A DNA stretch of 64,000 bases from NCBI RefSeq assembly GCF_002252635.1, contig NZ_NQKX01000011.1, forward strand, positions 1 to 64,000. The letters are read 5' to 3'. This DNA comes from Synechococcus sp. MW101C3. Lineage in GTDB: Bacteria > Cyanobacteriota > Cyanobacteriia > PCC-6307 > Cyanobiaceae. Made by a program: the position numbers and the translations under genes. Each line of letters begins with the position of its first letter. The stretch's first letter is position 1. Positions 57,463 through 64,000 of the stretch are shown here, piece by piece. The notes beneath the pieces were generated by a model. It was not told the DNA's origin and did not search any database. It saw only the letters and a list, made by a program, of their open reading frames with translations.

Positions 57463-57481
57463 GGCATGATGCTCATCATGC
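57463..57481. promoter_or_regulatory. Candidate TetR operator over the tetR start
   Basis: GCATGATG (57464-57471), CT, CATCATGC (57474-57481) is a perfect 8-2-8 palindrome. It covers both candidate tetR start codons (57466 and 57478). The same pattern, with symmetric changes, recurs at 58126-58143 before the SDR gene. Autoregulation by TetR proteins from such sites is well established for the family; here it is inferred. Confidence 0.7.
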
Positions 57482-58077
57482 GATACGCCGACGGTCACAA
57501 GCAAGCTGTGCGTGAGCGCATCCTGCGCGCTGCCGCTGCTGAGTTACGCCGTCAGGGGCTCTCGGGTATCGGCATCCCGGCGCTGATGAAACAGGCCGGC
57601 CTCACCCATGGCGCCTTCTATTCCCATTTCCAGAGCCGCGATGCCCTGGTGGCTGAAGCCATCCGCACGGCGGCCGCCGCCAGCGCCGAGGGGCCGCTGG
57701 CTGAGGAGCTTTCGCTGGAGCAGAGCCTTGCCTTCTACCTCTCGCCCGAGCACGTCGCTCACCCGGAGCGGGGCTGCGTGATTGCGGCGCTTGGGGGTGA
57801 GGGGGGTCGCCAGCCGGCGTCCGTGCGCGCCGCCTTTGCCGCTGCGGCCCATGGGTTGCTCGCGGCGATCGAGCGCAAGTTGCCCGCCCGCCCACCCGCC
57901 AAGGCGCCCTGCGGGGACGAGCCCGGCGATGCCACTCCCAGTGATGCAGCGCTGCAGCTGGCGTCGGCCATGGTGGGAGCGGTGCTGCTGGCGCGCCTGG
58001 TCGACGATCCCGTTCTGGCCAGGCGCCTGCTGGAGGCGGTGGCCCGCCCTGTTGGCCCCGGAGCCGGAGGTGGCTGA
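57478..58077 (+). CDS. TetR/AcrR-family transcriptional regulator
   Basis: This protein of about 199 residues starts MRYADGHKQAVRERILRAAA and has the TetR helix-turn-helix in IGIPALMKQAGLTHGAFYSH, followed by FQSRDALVAEAI. The C-terminal ligand domain is Ala-rich (FYLSPEHVAHPERGCVIAALG, then QLASAMVGAVLLARLVDDPV). It resembles regulators that control short-chain dehydrogenase or detoxification genes. An in-frame ATG at 57466 is also possible. A palindrome overlaps the start, and a matching palindrome precedes the downstream SDR gene, so autoregulation and control of the SDR are likely. Confidence 0.92.
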   Translation: MRYADGHKQAVRERILRAAAAELRRQGLSGIGIPALMKQAGLTHGAFYSHFQSRDALVAEAIRTAAAASAEGPLAEELSLEQSLAFYLSPEHVAHPERGCVIAALGGEGGRQPASVRAAFAAAAHGLLAAIERKLPARPPAKAPCGDEPGDATPSDAALQLASAMVGAVLLARLVDDPVLARRLLEAVARPVGPGAGGG

Positions 58078-58125
58078 GCTGGGCCACGCCCCTGCCGGAT
58101 CTGTCCCCTCTCTTTTTTGCTCAAT

Positions 58126-58143
58126 GGCATGACGCACGTCATG
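58126..58143. promoter_or_regulatory. Candidate TetR operator upstream of the SDR gene
   Basis: CATGACG (58128-58134), CA, CGTCATG (58137-58143) is a perfect palindrome. Including the leading GG it matches the tetR site at 57463-57480 in 15 of 18 positions. Two of the three differences are paired across the dyad (T-A in one site, C-G in the other), so the symmetry is kept. It lies about 120 bases before the SDR start. Confidence 0.7.
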
Positions 58144-58265
58144 GCTAACACCTGGAACTGCCGCTCGCCTGCCGCTGCCTATCCCCGCCGCGCTCCAATC
58201 CACTCCCCGCCTGTACACCAGCCGCGCTCCATCCGTTCCCCAGTCGTTCCAGTCGCTACCCAGCA

Positions 58266-59102
58266 ATGACAGCCGCCCGTACCCGCCGTCAGCAGCATTT
58301 CCTCAGCCGCTACGGACCCTGGGCCGTGGTGACCGGGGCCTCTTCCGGCATCGGCCGTGCCCTGGCCTGCCGCCTGGCGGAGACGGGGCTGAACCTGGTG
58401 CTGGTGGCCCGCAGCCGCCCTGCGCTCGATGGCCTTGCCGCCCAGCTCGCTGCCCGGCACGGCGTGCAGGTGCGCGTGCTGGATCTGGATCTGGCGCGGG
58501 ACGACCAGCTCGCTGTGCTTCGTGCCGCCACGGATCCGCTGGAGGTGGGTCTGGTGGTGGCCGCCGCGGGTTTCGGCAGCTCGGGCCCCTTTCTCGATGC
58601 CGACCTCACCAGCGAAACCGAGCTGCTGATGGTGAACGGCCGAGCGCTGATGCAGGCCTGTTTCCATTTCGGGCGCCGCTTTCGCGCCCGGGGCCGGGGT
58701 GGTCTGGTGTTGCTCAGCTCGATCGTGGGCTTTCAGGGGATGCCCTACGCCGCCCATTACGCCGCCACCAAGGCCTACGTGCAGGCCCTGGCGGAAGCGC
58801 TGCAGGTGGAGCTCAGCGCCTGCGGCGTGGATGTGCTGGCGGCTGCGCCGGGGCCCACCCACAGCGGTTTCGCGAGCCGGGCCGGCCTGCGCCTTGGCCA
58901 TGCTCTCGACCCCGAAGCGATCGCCCAGCCGATCCTTGAGGCCCTCGGGCGTCAAGGCACCGTGCTGCCCGGCGCCCTCTCCAAGCTGTTGACCTACGCC
59001 CTGGTCCCCCTGCCGCGCTGGGTGCGGGTGAGGATCATGGGCCAGGTCATGCGTGGGATGACCAGCACACACTCGCCAGCAACGAAGACAAGCAGGAGCT
59101 GA
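58266..59102 (+). CDS. Short-chain dehydrogenase/reductase
   Basis: This 278-residue classical SDR has the cofactor motif VVTGASSGIGRALACRLAE, the Arg-containing LVARSRPALDGL that favours NADP(H), the catalytic Ser in LLSSIVGFQGMPY and the YxxxK in YAATKAYVQ. The C-terminus has a hydrophobic stretch (KLLTYALVPLPRW) and a Thr/Ser-rich tail. The substrate is unknown. It lies downstream of tetR on the same strand, with a candidate TetR site between. A 42-codon reading frame (58141-58269) overlaps its start but is probably fortuitous. Confidence 0.9.
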   Translation: MTAARTRRQQHFLSRYGPWAVVTGASSGIGRALACRLAETGLNLVLVARSRPALDGLAAQLAARHGVQVRVLDLDLARDDQLAVLRAATDPLEVGLVVAAAGFGSSGPFLDADLTSETELLMVNGRALMQACFHFGRRFRARGRGGLVLLSSIVGFQGMPYAAHYAATKAYVQALAEALQVELSACGVDVLAAAPGPTHSGFASRAGLRLGHALDPEAIAQPILEALGRQGTVLPGALSKLLTYALVPLPRWVRVRIMGQVMRGMTSTHSPATKTSRS

Positions 59103-59258
59103 AGAGCGAGGACTGGGAAGCAACAACTGAGGTGCAGCACAAGCAGCACCAGCAGTAGCTGAGGAGCAGCCTCGAAGCAGAAGGCCCGAACCGTTCCTCC
59201 TGACCTGAACTGTTCCTCCTGGAATGCCAAGGCCTGCGCGGCGCCACCCTGACGGGGT

Positions 59259-59651
59259 TCAGCCCAGCCTGGCGAGCACACCCACCAGGGCCATGACCAG
59301 CAGCACGATGCTGCTGGTGAAGCTGATCGCGAAACCGGCGGCCCGTTTCTCGGCCGCCTGGAGGTAGCCGACGGCGAAGGCCACGCGGCCGCCCACCCAG
59401 ACGAAGCCCAGCGCTGTGGCCACCGGCTCACTGCTGAACGCCACCGCCAGCCAGAAGCAGGGCAGGAAGACCATCAGCTGTTCCAGAGTGTTCTGCTGCA
59501 CCCGCAGCGCCCGCTCAAACGGTTCGGGACCCACCACCGAGGGCGGTTTGACGCCGTGCTTGACGCGAGCCGCGCCCACCAGCATCACGGTGGCAAGAAA
59601 GCCGACCATGGCCACGAGGGTGACCAGGGCCGGTAGTGGGGGAATCGGCAT
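59259..59651 (-). CDS. MAPEG-family membrane protein
   Basis: This 130-residue protein has four transmembrane segments and the MAPEG pattern RALRVQQNTLEQLMVFLPCF, followed by GFVWVGGRVAFAVGYLQA. MAPEG proteins include microsomal glutathione transferases and leukotriene synthases; bacterial members may conjugate electrophiles to glutathione. Activity is inferred. The start at 59651 is 26 bases after the DoxX stop, so the two genes are probably co-transcribed. Confidence 0.9.
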   Translation of the reverse strand: MPIPPLPALVTLVAMVGFLATVMLVGAARVKHGVKPPSVVGPEPFERALRVQQNTLEQLMVFLPCFWLAVAFSSEPVATALGFVWVGGRVAFAVGYLQAAEKRAAGFAISFTSSIVLLVMALVGVLARLG

Positions 59652-59677
59652 GTCCGCTCAGCGGGGAGATTCGATTC

Positions 59678-60208
59678 TCAGAGGGAGGTCGGAGCAGCGG
59701 TGGCTGCGCGGTTGAGGGGCACGCTGCTGGACATGGCCGCGCTGCCGGCGGCTGCGGCGGTCTGGGGCTGGCGGGCGCCGAGCAGGCCGCTGAGGATGCC
59801 GGCATCAAAGGAGAAGCGGCCCGGGCCGTTCAGCAGGATCGCCAGGCTGCCGCCCAGGTACAGCACCACCAGTTCCAGCACGTAGATGTTGAAGCCGCTG
59901 GTGAGGATGTGGTGGTAAGCCGCCACGCCCATCGTTCCGGCCAGGGCCAGCGCACCGATCGGTGTGAAGAAACCCAGGATCACGCACCAGGAGCCGAGGA
60001 TTTCCGAGAAGCCCGCCACTTCGGCGAAGAACACCGGGAAGGGCAGGTGCAACGGCACCACGTAATTGGTGGCGAAGGTCTGCGGATCTGCCAGCTTCTC
60101 CTGGCCGTGGTGGATCATCATCGCGCCGATGGCCAGGCGCAGGATCAGCAGGCCGGTGTTGGCGAGGAAGCCTTCCCGCAGCACGTAGCGGGACAGAAAG
60201 GAGGTCAT
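59678..60208 (-). CDS. DoxX-family membrane protein
   Basis: This 176-residue protein has four transmembrane segments with the DoxX signature GLLILRLAIGAMMIHHGQEK, then FFAEVAGFSEILGSWCVILG and GTMGVAAYHHILTSG. Members of the family act in thiosulfate oxidation or oxidative-stress complexes, but the role here is not known. The C-terminal 35 residues are Ala/Ser-rich. It is upstream of the MAPEG gene in the same direction. Confidence 0.9.
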   Translation of the reverse strand: MTSFLSRYVLREGFLANTGLLILRLAIGAMMIHHGQEKLADPQTFATNYVVPLHLPFPVFFAEVAGFSEILGSWCVILGFFTPIGALALAGTMGVAAYHHILTSGFNIYVLELVVLYLGGSLAILLNGPGRFSFDAGILSGLLGARQPQTAAAAGSAAMSSSVPLNRAATAAPTSL

Positions 60209-60298
60209 GGGTGCAGCCGGAGCGGTGGTGAGGGGGGAAGAAGGGGGAAAGGGACGGGGGGCGGGAATTCTGAGAAAGGCGGAGCTGGCAGCGCCGGC

Positions 60299-60400
60299 TC
60301 AGAGCTGTCCCTGGGAAGGGCCGGCCAGACCGGCGGCCCATAGGGCAACGGCCGCGGTGAGGAAACCGAGGAACACTTCCAGCAGGGTGAGGGTGGTCAT
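60299..60400 (-). CDS. Possible small single-helix membrane protein
   Basis: A 33-codon frame starts MTTLTLLEVFLGFLTAAVAL and ends WAAGLAGPSQGQL. It would be one transmembrane helix with short tails, the size of small photosynthetic or regulatory peptides. It does not match any photosystem small subunit I know. The weak upstream site (GAAATGAAAAG) and its position just before doxX in the same direction are modest support. Confidence 0.4.
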   Translation of the reverse strand: MTTLTLLEVFLGFLTAAVALWAAGLAGPSQGQL

Positions 60401-60725
60401 GGACTTTTCATTTCTTTACACACGATGGCGCGACAGGTGAAGAAGTGTGAGGAGACCGGCTTGTGGGCGGGGTCGAGGTCGGGGGGTGGGGTCGGGGCCG
60501 AGCGGCTGCGGCGATGACGCGGGTGCGGACTTGGAGCCGTTGGGCCGCAGGAGGGCGCCGTGCGCCTGAGCGATTGGTGCACGGAAGTGGCGCCGCACAG
60601 GAGCGCTGGAGGCAAGGCAGCGGCTGGCCCTGCGGCTGACTCGGTCTGGCCGTGTGCGGCTCTCGGCCGGGCCCGCGCCGGCCCGCGTCTCGCGACAGGA
60701 TGTTTACATTCCGCAACATCGGTTC
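60401..60725. other. Intergenic stretch of about 325 bases, no gene seen
   Basis: Very GC-rich sequence between the small minus-strand frame and the gene at 60726. Reading frames across it are shadows of no recognisable family. TGTTTACATT near 60699 could be part of the promoter of the downstream gene. Confidence 0.4.
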
Positions 60726-60977
60726 ATGACCGTCGGCGAACTCTTCATCGAAACCCTCGCCACCGGGGTGATCACCCCGTCGGAGCTCGATTGGGTCGTG
60801 GCCCGTCAGCAGGGCTTTTCGCGGGTCGAGGAGGCCACGGCGCTGCGTCTCGGTCGCCTGCTGGACGACGGCGAAATCCAGCTGGGCTGCCGCCTCTCCT
60901 CCGCCAAGCTGCACAACGACCTGATCCGCCAGGAGTGGATCGAACCGCTCGGCCGCCGGCGCCATCGCCAGGGCTGA
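60726..60977 (+). CDS. Small conserved cyanobacterial protein
   Basis: This 83-residue protein starts MTVGELFIETLATGVITPSE and contains LDWVVARQQGFSRVEEATAL, LGRLLDDGEIQLGCRL and LHNDLIRQEWIEPLGRRRHR. It is helical in appearance, cytoplasmic and basic at the end. I recall similar short proteins in picocyanobacteria with no known role. The start at 60726 is preferred over an in-frame upstream start at 60654. The peroxiredoxin-like gene follows after 28 bases. Confidence 0.8.
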   Translation: MTVGELFIETLATGVITPSELDWVVARQQGFSRVEEATALRLGRLLDDGEIQLGCRLSSAKLHNDLIRQEWIEPLGRRRHRQG

Positions 60978-61005
60978 GTCCGCTCCCTTCTCCTTCTCCC
61001 CCGCC

Positions 61006-61719
61006 ATGACCGCTGCCCCCGCCCCTGAAGCGGCCCCAGCTCCCGCCGCAGGAGTGGCCGTCGGCTGCCGCGCCCCTGCCGCGCTGCTGGAGCGCCTGGC
61101 TGGCCTGCCCGCCATGGGGCCGGGCCGTCGTCGCCTAGTGCTGCTGTGGCCCCAGCTCGGTGATTTCGACAGCCTCGAGTACGCCCAGGCGCTGGTGCCT
61201 GCCCTGCCCCGGCTGCAGTCCGCCGGCATCGAGGTGCTGGCCATCGGTATCAGCCATGGCCCCGGGCGTGAGCGCTTCTGCGCGTTCACCGGCTTCCCCC
61301 CGGAGCGGCTGCTGGTGGATTCCGAGCCCAGGCTGCACCGCGCCCTTGACCTGGCGGAGGGTCTGGGGGCCAGCGCCGGCCCCTGGCCAGGCCTGCTGCT
61401 GATGTGCGCCGGGATCAGCTCGCCGGGCACGCTGGCGGAAGTGCTGCGTGGCTACACCGGCGATCGCCGCACGCCGCTGCGGCCCTTCGAGCTGGCCACC
61501 ACCCGGTTGCGCAACATGATCGAAGTGCTGGGCCATTGGCGCACCTATGTGCCCCGCGACGACTTCCTCACCCAGCGCGGCGGCACCTTCCTGATCGACG
61601 CCGACGACCGTCTGCTCGCCGTGCACCGCGATCCGGGGCTGCTGGGCTTCTCGGCCACCATGCACCGGCCGCTCCAGTTTCTCGAGCCCTTTCTGGAGGG
61701 GGAAGCGCTCCCGGATTGA
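61006..61719 (+). CDS. Peroxiredoxin-like family protein without obvious catalytic Cys
   Basis: This 237-residue protein resembles the cyanobacterial AhpC/TSA-related (Prx-like2) group: LVLLWPQLGDFDSLEYAQAL, IEVLAIGISHGPGRERFCAF, LRGYTGDRRTPLRPFELA and GGTFLIDADDRLLAVHRDPG. The usual PxxxTxxC peroxidatic motif is not seen. The Cys in RFCAF and LLMCAG are at other positions. A redox role is therefore uncertain. It follows the small gene at 60726 and is probably co-transcribed with it. Confidence 0.8.
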   Translation: MTAAPAPEAAPAPAAGVAVGCRAPAALLERLAGLPAMGPGRRRLVLLWPQLGDFDSLEYAQALVPALPRLQSAGIEVLAIGISHGPGRERFCAFTGFPPERLLVDSEPRLHRALDLAEGLGASAGPWPGLLLMCAGISSPGTLAEVLRGYTGDRRTPLRPFELATTRLRNMIEVLGHWRTYVPRDDFLTQRGGTFLIDADDRLLAVHRDPGLLGFSATMHRPLQFLEPFLEGEALPD

Positions 61720-61743
61720 GCGTGTTCTGGCGGCACAGGCGGC

Positions 61744-62313
61744 TCAGGGATTGAGCGCCTCGCACTGCCAGCCGGTGGCTTCCCGCCAGCGCTGACGGCG
61801 GTGCGGTGTGCCGCTGAGCTCCAGCAACTCCACCTGCTGCACCGCAATGCGCAGCAGCAGAAAGTGGGGCGGCAAGGGCGTGCCGTCGGCCAGTTCGCTC
61901 GGAAACGCCGCCTGCGGATCGAGTGCCTGCCCCGGCGGCGGCCAGCCCCACAACGCCCGCCCCGCCGGGCTCAGCTGGCGCCAGTGCCGCTCGCGCGCCG
62001 CCAGCAGGTCTGCGCCGACCGGCAGCTCCAGGCGCCCGCGCAGGCGGAACTGGCTGCGGGCCTTCGGCAGCAGCCAGCAGAGTTCCACCGCCGGCTGGGT
62101 CGCCAGCTCCTCGGCTTTGGCGCTGCGCCCGTCGCTGAGCAGATCGAGCCGCACCGCATCTGCCCAGCCGCGGAACACCAGCGTGCGCACCCGTGGCGTG
62201 CCATCGGCGCCCACGCTGGCCAGCTGCAGCCAGCGCGCTGCCGGCGAGCGACCCTCCCGCTCCCGTGCACCGCGCAGCAACACGCGCCAGGCGGGCAGGG
62301 CGCTGCTGCTCAA
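61744..62313 (-). CDS. Pyridoxamine 5'-phosphate oxidase-like FMN-binding protein
   Basis: This protein of about 189 residues has the split-barrel flavin fold: RWLQLASVGADGTPRVRTLV, FRGWADAVRLDLLSDGRSAK, and ELCWLLPKARSQFRLRGRLE. It matches the cyanobacterial PPOX-type flavoprotein group related to Npun_F5749. Whether it oxidises pyridoxamine phosphate is doubtful. The start appears to be TTG 62313, which overlaps the stop of the upstream gene (TTGA). It is the last gene of a three-gene overlapping operon. Confidence 0.85.
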   Translation of the reverse strand: MSSSALPAWRVLLRGAREREGRSPAARWLQLASVGADGTPRVRTLVFRGWADAVRLDLLSDGRSAKAEELATQPAVELCWLLPKARSQFRLRGRLELPVGADLLAARERHWRQLSPAGRALWGWPPPGQALDPQAAFPSELADGTPLPPHFLLLRIAVQQVELLELSGTPHRRQRWREATGWQCEALNP

Positions 62314-62810
62314 GCGGCGCGCTCGCAGGCGTAGCTGATCACGCCCCCCTGCCGCTGCTGGAAGCGCGGCGCCGCCGGATCCTCCAGGCTCCACCACCAC
62401 TTGCCGTCGGTGTAGCTGGGGGCGCCGGCGTTGTTGGTGCGCGGCAGCTGCAGCGTCACCCCGCGCCACCGCAGCACCACGAACGCGCCCGGCACCGTGC
62501 CCGCCGCCGTGTTGGGAATGCCGATGGCATCAACGGCGCCGTTGTCGGCCAGGGCCAGCAAGGGATCGCCATCGCAGCGGTAAGCCTCGGGGCTCGCCGC
62601 CAGCGCCGGGGCGGGGGTCTGCAGGAGCGGCAGCAGCACCAGAGCCAGCACAGCAACCATCGCCGCTGCGGCGCGCCCGGCCGTGGCGAACCAGTGGCCG
62701 GCCGAGCGCCCGGCTTGGCGCGGCAGTGGCCCTGCCTGGCGCTTCAGTTGCTGCGCCAGAGCCTGCGGCCGGCACATCGGGGGCATGGGCGGCAGGCGGG
62801 GCTCAGCCAT
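62310..62810 (-). CDS. Conserved hypothetical protein with transmembrane/signal segment
   Basis: This 166-residue protein has a Pro-rich N-terminus (MAEPRLPPMPPMCRPQ), a hydrophobic segment (MVAVLALVLLPLLQTPAPALA) that may be a signal peptide, and a C-terminal domain: SPEAYRCDGDPLLALADNGA, VPGAFVVLRWRGVTLQLPRT and YTDGKWWWSLEDPAAPRF. The end part resembles a small lysozyme-inhibitor-like or MliC-type beta-barrel in style, which is only a guess. It overlaps the oxidoreductase stop by eight bases and the PPOX start by four. Confidence 0.75.
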   Translation of the reverse strand: MAEPRLPPMPPMCRPQALAQQLKRQAGPLPRQAGRSAGHWFATAGRAAAAMVAVLALVLLPLLQTPAPALAASPEAYRCDGDPLLALADNGAVDAIGIPNTAAGTVPGAFVVLRWRGVTLQLPRTNNAGAPSYTDGKWWWSLEDPAAPRFQQRQGGVISYACERAA

Positions 62811-64000
62811 TGTCTTGCCTCCCTCGGGCCGCCGTGTCGGGACGCGCGTTCCACGCTGAAGACGAACGCCTACCCCCAGCCGTGGCCGTAGCTGAAGCCT
62901 CACCGGTGGCCGCAGTAGAAGCCTCATGCGCTTCTGCAGCCAGACAGCCCGAAGCCGCGCCCACTGCTGGCGTGCCAGGGGGGCTCAGCAGCCCCATCAG
63001 GCGCTCGGCCAGGTGTTCGCCGCTGCGCCACGCCCCTTCGGCGCGGCCGAATCCGGGCCCGGCCAGGTAGTCACCGCAGAACGCCAGGCGGCTGCGGGCG
63101 CAGAGGCTGAGGTCGGCGGGCAACCCCTCGCCGCGGGGAAAAGCGGCGCTCCAGCGCATCAGCTGCCGCTCTCCCGCCGGCGGCTGGCCGGTCGCCTCAG
63201 GGAGCCAGGCGGCTAGCGCGGCCTGCACGGCGGCCGTGAGTTGCGCGATCAGGGCCTGCTCGCGCTCCGGGTCGAGCTTCACCCCCGGCAGCTGCACAGC
63301 GGCGGAGCCCGAGCCCACCGTCTGCAGATGGTCGGCGGCGAGCGCGGCGCTGGAGTGGGCCACCACCGCGCAGCGGCCCTGCGCACCGGGCTGGATCGAC
63401 ACGCGCCGCAGTCCCCAGCGGTGCTGGGCGCCGGCATCGAACTCCAGCAGGCGAAACGGCAGGGCCAGCCAGGGTTCCGCCGCCGCCCCCTCCAGCTGCC
63501 AGATCAGGTTGCTGCAAGGCTCCGCGCCCAGGGTGGCGATCACGCGCAGCGCCGCCGCCAGCTGCGGGTCGCCGGCCGCCAGCGCCGCCAGCGGTGCGGG
63601 TGCAGCGCCCAGCAGGGCCCGCCCGCGCGGATGCACCAGCAGGGTGCCGCTCAGCACGAGCCAGTCGGCGTCTGCCAGGTGTTCGCCATCGCCGCCGAGC
63701 AGGCGCCAGCCGCCGCCTGCCCGTGGTTCCAGCCGCTGGATCAGGCGGGAGCTGTGCAGCGTGCAGCCGGCGCCGGCCAGGGCCAGCAACCCGGCACACA
63801 CCTGCTCCATGCCACCGCGGCCGCGGTAGAGGCTGCCCTGCAGCAACGGCTCCGGCCCGATCGGCTGCAGGGCGCCGCTGGCATCAAGGCGGGCGCAGGG
63901 TTCAGGCCAGGGTTCGATCCAGCCACCCGCCAGCAGTGGCGCCAGCAGCGCCGGCGGCGGATCGGTGGTGATGGTGAGCAGTGGAGCACCGTGGTCGGCC
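62803..64000 (-). CDS. NAD(P)/FAD-dependent (renalase-like) oxidoreductase, 5' end beyond the right edge
   Basis: The frame is open from 62803 to the window edge, about 399 codons. It has GRGGMEQVCAGLLALAGAGC, ADWLVLSGTL, the C-terminal FAD-contact region LCARSRLAFCGDYLAGPGFG and EGAWRSGEHLAERLMGLL. These are typical of the amine-oxidase/renalase-like flavoproteins of cyanobacteria. The N-terminal dinucleotide-binding GxGxxG lies outside the window. The last 45 residues are an Ala/Thr/Arg-rich tail. The stop overlaps the next gene's start, so it leads a three-gene operon. Confidence 0.85.
   Translation of the reverse strand, partial: ADHGAPLLTITTDPPPALLAPLLAGGWIEPWPEPCARLDASGALQPIGPEPLLQGSLYRGRGGMEQVCAGLLALAGAGCTLHSSRLIQRLEPRAGGGWRLLGGDGEHLADADWLVLSGTLLVHPRGRALLGAAPAPLAALAAGDPQLAAALRVIATLGAEPCSNLIWQLEGAAAEPWLALPFRLLEFDAGAQHRWGLRRVSIQPGAQGRCAVVAHSSAALAADHLQTVGSGSAAVQLPGVKLDPEREQALIAQLTAAVQAALAAWLPEATGQPPAGERQLMRWSAAFPRGEGLPADLSLCARSRLAFCGDYLAGPGFGRAEGAWRSGEHLAERLMGLLSPPGTPAVGAASGCLAAEAHEASTAATGEASATATAGGRRSSSAWNARPDTAARGRQDNG

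Noticed and set aside
58141-58269. A 42-codon upstream frame overlapping the SDR start by ATGA
   Set aside because: Its composition (Pro, Arg, Ser) is not protein-like and its ATG lies inside the palindrome; regulation by it cannot be supported.

Overview
The window is GC-rich chromosomal DNA from a unicellular cyanobacterium, most likely of the Cyanobium / freshwater-brackish Synechococcus (picocyanobacterial) type. Direct evidence is the set of oxygenic-photosynthesis genes: the psbE-psbF-psbL-psbJ cluster with ycf48 and a membrane rubredoxin (rubA), the divergent ndhC-ndhK-ndhJ operon, and chlD of magnesium chelatase. The lineage call is an inference from GC content, gene order and small lineage-typical proteins, not from a marker phylogeny. 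Two tRNA genes (Val-TAC and a CAT-anticodon tRNA) lie in the window. I see no rRNA, CRISPR array, prophage or intact insertion sequence.

Layout. 1-3.7 kb: the N-terminal 1,223 codons of a giant repetitive surface or secreted protein (DUF4347 domain plus Calx-beta-like repeats) that runs off the left edge. 3.7-4.2 kb: a decayed stretch, then tRNA-Val. 4.3-16.6 kb: housekeeping genes (DUF2227, mazG, arfB, speE-speB, gcvT, aspS, dps, pyrG, queE, hisS). 16.7-21.2 kb: a four-gene nucleotide-sugar cassette making UDP-glucuronate, UDP-xylose, UDP-galactose and UDP-galacturonate. 21.3-25.5 kb: the photosystem II assembly/cytochrome b559 cluster opposite ndhCKJ. 25.5-36.3 kb: a YvcK-like protein, an MCE lipid-transport pair, chlD, a J-domain protein, folK, a NUDIX hydrolase, a class I photolyase and a DegT aminotransferase. 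36.5-43.2 kb: a lipoprotein, a photolyase homologue whose two domains are in swapped order, fabI, beta-carbonic anhydrase, hisB, a carotenoid oxygenase, DUF1499 and an orphan Nif11 peptide.

43.3-53.2 kb: two coupled secreted proteins, one very rich in Asn-Arg repeats, followed by DUF202, rdgB, a phosphoglucomutase, a RecB-like nuclease, ygfZ, pyrE, a secreted protein, a tRNA and class I aldolase. 53.2-56.2 kb: a looser, AT-richer accessory stretch with a methyltransferase, a GAP-family membrane protein and a secreted unknown. 56.4-60.4 kb: a redox/detoxification neighbourhood (LigB dioxygenase, TetR regulator, SDR, MAPEG, DoxX). Two near-identical palindromes, one over the tetR start and one ahead of the SDR gene, suggest a small TetR regulon. 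60.7-64 kb: a conserved small protein, a peroxiredoxin-like protein and a three-gene overlapping operon led by an FAD oxidoreductase that runs off the right edge.

The most unusual items are the domain-swapped photolyase homologue at 37.2-38.7 kb, the TetR palindrome pair with compensatory base changes, the young internal duplications in the giant protein, and the Asn-Arg-rich secreted protein with its partner gene.
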